From contig NZ_MCUN01000035.1 in the NCBI RefSeq assembly GCF_002873455.1, positions 1 through 64,000 on the forward strand: a stretch of 64,000 nucleotides of DNA, in the 5' to 3' direction. The translations under genes were made by a program, and so were the position numbers. This stretch comes from Vibrio splendidus (GTDB lineage: Bacteria; Pseudomonadota; Gammaproteobacteria; Enterobacterales; Vibrionaceae). Each line of letters begins with the position of its first letter. Within the stretch, counting starts at the first letter, position 1. Below, piece by piece: positions 51,891 to 63,800 of the stretch. The notes beneath the pieces are model-generated. The model was not told the DNA's origin. It saw only the letters and a program-made list of their open reading frames with translations, and ran no database searches.

Positions 51891-54800
51891 ATGGATATTG
51901 AAGTTTCGCGCCAGGCGGCAGTAGTTGAAGCAGTGAGTGGAGATGTTGTCGTAGTTAAGCCTGACGGCAGTGCCAGAAAGATTTCAGCTGGTGATATTAT
52001 CCGTGCAAATGAGATCGTTATTACTTCGAACGGATCTGAAATTCTATTAGGTGTTCAAAACGCTGCTATTCCAGTGGGCGAGAATTGTATCGGTTGTGTT
52101 GACAATAATGTAGCGTGGGTAGAAGCGCCAATTGCAGGTGAAGTCAATTTTGACTTAGAGCAAGCGGACGCAGGAACCTTTACTGATGATGACCTTGCTG
52201 CTATCCAAGAAGCCATTTTAGGTGGTGCCGATCCGACTCAAATTTTAGAAGCAACGGCTGCTGGTGGCGGACTAGGTTCCGCAAACGCCGGCTTCGTGAC
52301 GATTGACTATAACTACACACAGACTCAGCCATCGACTTTCTTTGAGACCGCAGGCCTAGAAGTACAAACTGTCGATGAAGACAGAGAAGAATTCAGAACG
52401 ATCACTCGTTCATCGGGCGGTCAATCAATCAGTGAAGTGCTTACTGAAGGCTCCATTTCTGGCAATACCTATCCCCAATCTATAACAACGACAGAAACGA
52501 TTATTGCTGGTAGTTTAGCGCTCGCACCTGATTCTTTTGTTCCAGAAGCTTTATCCCTTACTTCACTGCTTAGTGAACTAGATAGCGACATTACTTCAAG
52601 CGGTCAACCTGTCACGTTTACTTATGATTCTGCAACGAATTCTATCGTTGGTGTTCAAGGTACCGACGAAGTATTACGTATCGACATTGATGCCGTCAGT
52701 GTTGGCAATAACCTGGAGCTTTCTCTAACTACAACGATTTCTCAGCCGGTTGACCATGTACCGTCTGTTGGCGGTGGTCAAGTTTCCTACACTGGCGATC
52801 AAATCGATATCGCCTTCGATATTCAAGGTGAAGACAGCGCTGGGAATCCGCTAGCAACACCCGTCAACGCACAAGTTTCAGTATTTGACGGGATAGATCC
52901 GTCTGCTGAAAGTGTCAATATCACTAATGTTGAAACTAGCAGCGCGGCAATCGAAGGGACGTTCTCGAATATTGGTAGTGATAACCTTCAATCAGCCGTA
53001 TTTGATGTAAGTGCACTCGACCAGTTTGATGGGTTGCTCAGTGACAATCAAAATACGCTTGCCAGACTTTCTGATGATGGAACATCGATTACTGTGTCCA
53101 TCCAAGGCCGAGGTGAGGTTGTTCTCACTATTTCTCTCGACACCGATGGCACCTATAAATTCGAACAGTCTAATCCGATAGAGCAAGTTGGCACCGAATC
53201 ACTGACGTTCGCTTTGCCGATCACGATTACTGATTTTGACCAAGATGTTGTAACCAATACGATCAATATTGCCATTACTGATGGCAATAGCCCTGTTATC
53301 ACTAATGTTGACAGTGTTGATGTTGATGAAGCGGGCATTGTTGGTGGCTCACAAGAGGGCACAGCGCAAGTGTCTGGCAGCGGCAGTATTACGGCAGATG
53401 TTTTTGAAAGTGACATCATTGACCACTATGAACTCGAACCGGCAGAATTTAATACTGGTGGCACCTTGGTTTCAAATGGTGAGGCCGTCCTACTTGAGCT
53501 TATTGATGAAACCAACGGTATAAGAACTTACGAAGGTTATGTTGAGGTCAATGGTTCGAGAGTTACAGTCTTTGACGTTAAAATTGATAGCCCTTCATTA
53601 GGGAGCTACGAATTTAATCTGTATGAAGAGCTTTCACATCAAGGTGCTGAAGATGCGCTGTTAACTTTTGCTCTGCCTATTTATGCCGTTGATGCGGATG
53701 GAGATCGTTCTGCACTGTCCGGAGGTTCGAACACACCAGAAGCCGCTGAGATTCTCGTCAACGTTAAAGACGATGTCGTTGAGTTAGTTGATAAGGTTGA
53801 ATCAGTCACCGAGCCGACCTTAGCGGGCGATACCGTTGTTTCGTATAACCTATTCAACTTCGAAGGCGCCGATGGTTCGACAATTCAATCGTTCAACTAC
53901 GACGGTGTTGATTATTCATTAGATCAAAGTTTATTGCCTGATGCTGATCAGATCTTCAGTTTTACAGAGGGTGTGGTCACTATCTCACTGAATGGTGATC
54001 TCAGTTTTGAAGTCGCTCGTGATATCGACCACTCAAGCAGCGAAACTATCGTCAAACAGTTTTCATTTTTGGCTGAAGATGGTGATGGCGATACTGATAC
54101 TGCAACACTTGAACTGAGTATTACCGATGGTCAGAACCCAACAATAGATCTTATTCCACCTGTCACTTTATCTGAAACAGACCTAGCTGATGGTTCTGCG
54201 CCAAGCGGAAGTACTGTTAGCGCAACCGAGACGATTGCCTTTACCGCGGGCAGTGATGATGTGGCGAGCTTCCGTATTGAACCAACCGAGTTCAATGTGG
54301 GTGGTGCACTGAAATCGAATGGTTTTGCGGTCGAGATAAAAGAGGACTCTGCTAACCCGGGTACTTACATCGGCTTTATTACCGATGGTTCGAATACTCA
54401 AGTTCCAGTGTTCACTATTGCCTTCTCTACGAGCACGTTGGGCGAATACACCTTTACTTTGTTGGAAGCGTTGGACCATGTAGATGGCCTAGCGAATAAC
54501 GATCTGAGTTTTGATCTTCCTGTATATGCGGTAGACAGCGATGGCGATGATTCTTTGGTGTCTCAACTGAATGTGACTATCGGTGATGATGTTCAAATCA
54601 TGCAAGACGGTACGTTAGATATTATCGAGCCCAATCTTGCAGACGGCACAATCACAACCAATACCATTGATGTGATGCCAAATCAGAGTGCCGATGGTGC
54701 GACGATCACTCAGTTAACTTATGACGGTGTCGTAAACACACTGGATCAAAGTATTTCAGGCGAGCAGCAGTTCAGTTTCACAGAAGGTGAGCTGTTTATC

Positions 54801-57800
54801 ACTCTTGAAGGAGAAGTGCGCTTTGAGCCGAACCGCGATCTAGACCACTCAGTGAGTGAAGATATCGTGAAGTCGATAGTTGTGACTTCAAGTGACTTCG
54901 ATAACGACTCTCTGACTTCTACTGTAACGCTGACCATTACCGATGGTGATAACCCTACGATTGACGTTATTCCAAGCGTTATCCTCTCTGAAACTAATCT
55001 GAGTGATGGCTCTGCTCCAGGTACCAGCGCGGTAAGTTCGACTCAAACCATCACGTTCACCAACCAAAGTGATGACGTTATTCGTTTCCGTATTGAGCCA
55101 ACAGAGTTCAATACTAACGATGATCTTAAATCGAACGGTCTAGCTGTTGAGTTGCGTGAAGACCCTGTAGGGTCGGGTGACTATATTGGTTTTACGACCA
55201 GTGCCACAAACATAGAAACTACAGTATTCACATTAAGCTTTAATTCTGGGGCATTAGGCGAATACACGTTCACGCTCATCGAAGCATTAGACCACCAAGA
55301 TGCCCGAGGCAATAACGACCTCAGCTTTGACCTACCTGTTTATGCGGTAGACAGTGACGGCGATGATTCACTGATGTCGCCGTTAAATGTCACTATCGGC
55401 GATGATGTTCAAATTATGCAAGACGGTACGTTAGATATCGTTGAACCAAATCTTGCTGATGGCACGGTAACAACTAGCATTTTCGATGTGATGCCGAATC
55501 AAAGCGCTGATGGCGCAACGGTGACGCAATTTTCTTATGATGGCCAGCTTCGAACGCTGGATCAAAATGACATTGGTGAGCAACAGTTTAGCTTCACGGA
55601 AGGCGAATTATTCATCACGCTTCAAGGCGACGTGCGCTTTGAGCCCAATCGTAATCTAGATCACACGCTGAACGAAGACATCGTGAAATCGATCGTGGTG
55701 ACGTCTAGTGACTCCGATAACGATGTGCTGACCTCAACCGTCACGTTGACCATTACCGATGGTGATATCCCAACCATTGATAATGTTCCAACTGTGAACT
55801 TGTCTGAAACTAATCTTAGTGATGGCTCTGCACCAAGCGGCAGCGCGGTTAGCTCAACTCAAATCATTACCTTTACCAACCAAAGTGATGATGTAACAAG
55901 TTTCCGTATTGAACCGACTGAGTTCAACGTCGGTGGTGCTTTGACATCAAACGGCCTGGCGGTTGAGCTAAAAGCTGACCCAACTACTCCGGGTGGTTAC
56001 ATCGGTTTTGTTACGGATGGTTCAAACGTTGAAACCAACGCGTTCACGATTAGCTTCTCGGATACTAATTTAGGCCAATACACCTTCACCTTACTCGAAG
56101 CGTTAGACCATGTGGATGGCTTAGCTAGGAATGATCTGAGCTTTGATCTTCCTGTTTACGCGGTTGACAGCGATGGCGATGATTCACTGGTGTCTCAGTT
56201 AAATGTAACCATCGGTGATGATGTTCAAATCATGCAAGGTGGTACGTTAGATATCACTGAGCCAAACCTTGCAGACGGCACAATCACAACCAACACCATC
56301 GATGTGATGCCAAATCAGAGTGCCGATGGTGCGACGATCACCCAGTTTATGTATGACGGTCAAGTTCGAACTCTGGATCAAACGGACAATGGTGAGCAGC
56401 AATTTAGCTTCACAGAAGGTGAGTTGTTCATCACTCTTCAAGGTGAAGTTCGCTTCGAGCCAAATCGAAACTTAGACCATACGGCTAGCGAAGACATCGT
56501 TAAGTCGATTGTGGTGACCTCAAGCGATTCAGACAACGATGTACTGACTTCCACAGTGACGCTAACCATTACGGATGGTGATATCCCAACCATTGATGCC
56601 GTGCCAAGCGTTACTTTGTCTGAAACGAATCTTGTAGATGGTTCTTCACCAAGCGGCAGTGCAGTAAGTCAAACTGAGACCATCACCTTTACCAATCAAA
56701 GCGACGATGTGGCGAGTTTCCGTATTGAGCCAACCGAGTTTAATGTGGGCGGTGCACTAAAATCGAATGGATTTGCGGTTGAGATAAAAGAAGATTCTGC
56801 TAACCCGGGCACTTATATCGGTTTTATTACTGATGGCTCGAATACCGAAGTTCCGGTATTCACCATTGGCTTCTCTACGACCACATTAGGGGAATACACC
56901 TTTACTCTGCTTGAAGCGCTAGACCATGTGGATGGTTTAGATAATAACGAGTTGAGCTTTGATCTACCTGTTAATGCGGTTGATACGGACGGTGACGATT
57001 CATTGGTGTCTCAACTCAATGTGACTATCGGTGATGATGTTCAAATCATGCAAGACGGTACGTTAGATATTATCGAGCCAAATCTTGCAGACGGCACAAT
57101 CACAACCAATACCATTGATGTGATGCCAAATCAGAGTGCCGATGGTGCGACGATCACTCAGTTCACTTATGATGGTGTCGTAAACACACTGGATCAAAGT
57201 ATTTCAGGCGAGCAGCAATTCAGCTTCACAGAAGGCGAACTGTATATCACCCTTGAAGGTGAAGTGCGCTTTGAGCCGAACCGTAATTTAGACCACTCGG
57301 TAAGCGAAGACATCGTGAAGTCGATTGTGGTTACTTCAAGTGATTTTGATAATGACGCTCTGACTTCAACCGTAACGCTGACGATTACGGATGGTGATAA
57401 CCCTACGATTGACGTTATTCCAAGCGTTACTGTTTCTGAAACTAATTTGAGTGATGGCTCTGCTCCGAGTAGCAGCGCGGTAAGCTCCACTCAAACCATC
57501 ACGTTTACCAATCAAAGTGATGATGTGGTTAGTTTCCGTATGGAGCCAACGGAGTTCAATACTAACGATGATCTTAAATCGAATGGTTTAGCCGTTGAGC
57601 TACGTGAAGATCCGGCAGGGTCGGGTGACTACATTGGTTTTACTACCAGTGCGACGAATGTCGAAACCACGGTATTTACGCTGAGTTTTTCTAGCACCAC
57701 ATTAGGTGAATATACCTTCACTTTGCTTGAAGCCTTGGACCACCAAGATGCCCGTGGCAACAACGACCTCAGCTTTGATCTACCTATTTACGCGGTAGAC

Positions 57801-60800
57801 AGTGATGGTGATGATTCACTGATGTCGCCGCTCAATGTGACTATCGGTGATGATGTTCAAATCATGCAAGACGGTGCGTTAGATATCGACGAGCCAACCG
57901 TCGCAGATTTGGCCGCTGGCACAGTGACAACTAACACCATTGATGTGATGCCAAATCAAAGTGCCGATGGCGCAACGGTGACGCAATTCACTTATGATGG
58001 TCAGCTTCGAACGCTGGATCAAAATGACAATGGCGAGCAGCAGTTTAGCTTCACAGAAGGCGAACTGTTCATCACTCTTCAAGGTGACGTGCGATTCGAG
58101 CCCAATCGTAATTTAGACCACACGCAGAACGAAGACATCGTGAAATCGATCGTGGTGACCTCAAACGATTCTGATAACGATGTGCTGACGTCAACCGTTA
58201 CGCTGACCATTACCGATGGTGATATCCCAACCATTGATAATGTGCCAACTGTGAACTTGTCTGAAACGAATCTGAGTGATGGCTCTGCACCAACCGGCAG
58301 CGCGGTTAGTTCAACTCAAACCATTACCTTTACCAATCAAAGTGATGATGTGACCAGCTTCCGCATTGAACCGACTGAGTTTAATGTTGGCGGTGCTTTG
58401 ACATCAAATGGATTGGCAGTCGAACTGAAAGCTGACCCAACCACTCCGGGTGGTTATATCGGTTTTGTGACTGATGGTTCGAACGTTGAAACCAATGTGT
58501 TCACGATTAGCTTCTCAGATACCAATTTAGGTCAATACACCTTCACCTTACTTGAAGCACTAGACCATGTAGATGGCTTGGCAAATAATGATCTGAGCTT
58601 TGATCTTCCTGTTTATGCGGTCGATAGCGATGGCGATGATTCACTGGTGTCTCAGTTAAATGTAACCATCGGTGATGATGTTCAAATCATGCAAGGTGGT
58701 ACGTTAGATATCACTGAGCCAAATCTTGCAGACGGCACAATTACAACCAATACCATTGACGTGATGCCAGAGCAAAGTGCCGATGGTGCGACGATCACTC
58801 AGTTTACCTATGATGGTCAGCTACGAACACTAGATCAGAATGACACCGGCGAACAGCAATTTAGCTTCACGGAAGGTGAGTTGTTCATCACCCTTGAAGG
58901 TGAAGTGCGCTTCGAGTCAAATCGCAATCTAGACCATACGGCTAGCGAAGACATCGTGAAGTCGATTGTGGTGACCTCAAGTGATTCAGACAATGACGTG
59001 CTGACTTCAACCGTTACGCTGACTATTACCGATGGTGACATTCCGACCATTGATGCAGTGCCAAGCGTTACTTTGTCTGAAATCAATCTAGCTGACGGCT
59101 CTGCGCCAAGCGGCAGTGCAGTGAGTCAAACTGAGACGATTACTTTCACCAATCAAAGTGATGATGTAGCAAACTTCCGCATTGAACCAACCGAGTTCAA
59201 TGTGGGTGGTGCACTTAAATCGAATGGATTTGTGGTCGATATAAAAGAAGACTCTGCTAACCCAGGCACTTATATCGGTTTTATTACTGATGGCTCGAAT
59301 ACTGAAGTTCCGATATTCACCATTGGCTTCTCTACGACCACATTAGGTGAGTACACCATTACTCTGCTTGAAGCGTTAGATCATGTGGATGGTTTAGATA
59401 ACAACGATCTGAGCTTCGATCTGCCTGTTTATGCGGTTGATACGGACGGCGACGATTCACTGGTGTCTCAGCTTAATGTGACCATCGGTGATGACGTTCA
59501 AATCATGCAAGATGGCACCTTAGATATCATCGAGCCAAATCTTGCCGACGGCACGATCACAACCAATACCATTGGTGTGATGCCAAATCAGAGTGCTGAT
59601 GGTGCGACGATCACTCAGTTTATTTATGATGGTCAGCTACGAACACTTGATCAAAATGACACTGGCGAACAGCAATTCAGCTTCACGGAAGGTGAGTTGT
59701 TTATCACCCTTGATGGGGAAGTGCGCTTTGAACCTAATCGCGATCTAGACCATTCCGTTAGCGAAGACATCGTGAAGTCGATTGTGGTGACTTCAAGTGA
59801 TTTTGATAATGATTCTCTGACCTCAACCGTAACGCTGACGATTACGGATGGTGATAACCCGACGATTGATGTTATTCCAAGTGTTACGCTTTCTGAAACT
59901 AACCTGAGCGATGGCTCTGCTCCGAGTGGCAGCGCGGTAAGCTCGACTCAAACCATTACTTTTACCAATCAAAGTGATGATGTGGTTCGTTTCCGTATTG
60001 AGCCAACGGAATTCAATACTAACGACGCGCTTAAATCGAACGGTTTAGCCGTTGAGTTACGTGAAGACCCGGCAGGGTCGGGTGACTACATTGGTTTTAC
60101 TACTAGTGCGACGAATGTCGAAACCACGGTATTTACGCTGAGTTTTTCTAGCACCACATTGGGTGAATATACCTTCACTTTACTTGAAGCGTTGGATCAC
60201 CAAGATGCTCGAGGCAACAACGACCTCAGCTTTGATCTACCTGTTTATGCGGTAGACAGTGATGGCGATGATTCATTGATGTCTCCGTTAAATGTCACCA
60301 TCGGTGATGATGTTCAAATCATGCAAGATAGTACGTTAGATATCGTCGAGCCAACCGTCGCAGATTTGGCCGCTGGCACAGTGACAACTAACACCATTGA
60401 TGTGATGCCAAATCAAAGTGCCGATGGCGCGACGATCACTCAGTTCACTTATGATGGTCAGCTTCGAACACTTGATCAAAATGATAACGGCGAGCAGCAG
60501 TTTAGCTTCACCGAAGGAGAGCTGTTCATCACTCTTGAAGGTGAAGTGCGCTTTGAGCCTAATCGTAATCTAGACCACACGCTGAACGAAGACATCGTGA
60601 AATCGATCGTGGTGACGTCTAGTGACTCCGATAACGATGTGCTGACCTCAACCGTCACGTTGACTATTACCGATGGTGATATCCCAACCATTGATAATGT
60701 TCCAACTGTGAACTTGTCTGAAACTAATCTTAGTGATGGCTCTGCACCAAGCGGCAGCGCGGTTAGCTCAACTCAAACCATTACCTTTACCAACCAAAGT

Positions 60801-63800
60801 GATGATGTAACAAATTTCCGTATTGAACCGACTGAGTTCAACGTCGGTGGTGCTTTGACATCAAACGGCCTGGTAGTCGAACTGAAAGCCGACCCAACTA
60901 CTCCGGGTGGTTACATCGGTTTTGTTACGGATGGTTCAAACGTTGAAACTAACGTGTTCACGATTAGCTTCTCGGATACCAATTTAGGTCAATACACCTT
61001 CACCTTACTCGAAGCGTTAGACCATGTTGATGGCTTGGCAAATAATGATCTGAGCTTTGATCTTCCTGTTTACGCGGTTGACAGCGATGGCGATGATTCA
61101 CTGGTGTCTCAGTTAAATGTAACCATCGGTGACGATGTTCAAATCATGCAAGGTGGTGCCTTAGATATCACTGAGCCAAATCTTGCAGACGGCACAATTA
61201 CAACCAATACCATCGATGTGATGCCAAATCAGAGTGCCGATGGTGCGACAATCACTCAGTTTAATTATGACGGGCAAGTTCGCAATCTGGACCAAACTGA
61301 CAATGGTGAGCAGCAATTTAGCTTCACGGAAGGTGAGTTGTTCATCACCCTTGAAGGTGAAGTGCGCTTCGAGCCAAATCGTAATCTAGACCATACGGCT
61401 AGCGAAGACATCGTTAAGTCGATTGTGGTGACCTCAAGCGATTCAGACAATGACGTACTGACTTCCACAGTGACGCTGACCATTACGGATGGTGATAACC
61501 CAACCATTGATGCAGTGCCAAGCGTTACGCTTTCGGAAACTAATCTTACGGATGGGTCAGCTCCAAGCGGCAGTGCAGTAAGTCAAACTGAGACGATTAC
61601 TTTCACCAATCAAAGTGATGATGTAGCAAACTTCCGTATTGAGCCAACCGAGTTCAATGTGGGTGGAGCACTAAAATCGAACGGATTTGCGGTCGAGATA
61701 AAAGAAGATTCTGCTAACCCAGGTACTTACATCGGTTTTATTACCAACGGTTCGAACACAGAAGTTCCAGTTTTCACGATTGCCTTCTCTACAAGTACGT
61801 TGGGCGAATACACCTTTACCTTACTTGAAGCGTTAGACCATGTAGATGGCCTAGATAAGAACGATTTGAGTTTTGATCTGCCTGTTTACGCTGTCGACAG
61901 TGATGGCGATGATTCACTGGTGTCTCAACTCAATGTGACCATTGGTGATGATGTCCAAATCATGCAAGACGGTACGTTAGATATCATCGAGCCAAATCTG
62001 GCTGATGGAATAATCACGACCAATACCATTGATGTGATGCCAAATCAGAGTGCTGATGGCGCGACGATCACTCAGTTTACTTATGACGGAGTCGTAAACA
62101 CACTCGATCAAAGCATGTCAGGCGAGCAGCAATTCAGCTTCACGGAAGGCGAACTGTTTATCACCCTAGAAGGTGAAGTGCGATTTGAGCCAAATCGTAA
62201 TTTAGACCACACGGCAAGTGAAGACATCGTGAAGTCGATCGTAGTGACTTCAAGTGACTTCGATAACGACTCCCTGACTTCAACTGTAACACTGACGATT
62301 ACCGATGGTGATATTCCAACCATCGATGCGGTACCAAGTGTTACCCTTTCTGAAACTAACCTGAGCGATGGCTCTGCTCCGAGTGGCAGCGCGGTAAGCT
62401 CAACTCAAACCATCACGTTTACCAATCAAAGTGATGATGTGGTTCGTTTCCGTGTTGAGCCAACGGAATTCAATACTAACGATGATCTTAAATCGAACGG
62501 TTTAGCCGTTGAATTACGTGAAGACCCGGCAGGGTCGGGTGACTACATTGGTTTTACTACCAGTGCGACGAATATGGAAACTACGGTATTTACACTGAGT
62601 TTCTCTAGCACCACCCTAGGTGAATATACCTTCACTTTGCTTGAAGCCTTGGACCACCAAGATGCCCGTGGCAACAACGACCTCAGCTTTGATCTACCTA
62701 TTTACGCGGTAGACAGTGATGGTGATGATTCACTGATGTCGCCACTCAATGTGACTATCGGTGATGATGTTCAAATCATGCAAGACGGTGCGCTCAATAT
62801 CACTGAGCCGACGGTCACTGATTTAGCAGCAGGCAAACCGACGACTGCTATTTTCGATGTGATGCCGAATCAAAGTGCCGATGGCGCAACGGTGACGCAA
62901 TTCACTTATGATGGTCAGCTTCGAACGCTGGACCAAAATGACAACGGCGAGCAGCAGTTTAGCTTCACAGAAGGCGAACTGTTCTTCACTCTTCAAGGTG
63001 AAGTGCGCTTTGAGCCTAATCGTAATCTAGACCACACGCGTAGCGAAGACATCGTGAAGTCGATCGTGGTGACGTCTAGCGATTCTGATAATGATGTGCT
63101 GACCTCAACCGTCACACTGACCATTACCGATGGTGATATCCCAACCATTGATAATGTGCCAACAGTCAACTTGTCAGAAACTAATCTGAGTGATGGCTCT
63201 GCTCCGAATGCAAGTGCCGTAAGTTCAACTCAAACCATTACCTTTACCAATCAAAGTGATGATGTGGTGAGTTTCCGTATCGAACCGACTGAGTTTAATG
63301 TTGGTGGCGCTCTCACATCAAACGGATTAGCGGTTGAGCTAAAAGCTGACCCAACCACTCCGGGCGGTTACATTGGTTATGTTACTGATGGCTCGAACGT
63401 TGAAACTAACATTTTCACGATTAGTTTCTCAGATACGAACTTAGGCCAATACACCTTCACCTTACTTGAAGCATTAGACCATGCGGATGGCCTTGCAAAT
63501 AACGATCTGAGCTTTGACCTGCCGGTTTATGCTGTCGACAGCGATGGTGATGATTCACTGGTGTCTCAGCTTAACGTAACCATCGGTGATGATGTCCAAA
63601 TCATGCAAGGTGGTGCCTTAGATATCACTGAGCCAAATTTTGCAGACGGCACAATCACAACCAATACCATCGATGTGATGCCAAATCAGAGTGCTGATGG
63701 CGCGACAATTACTCAGTTCACTTATGACGGTCAAGTTCGAACGCTTGATCAAACGGACAATGGTGAGCAGCAATTTAGCTTCACGGAAGGTGAGTTGTTC

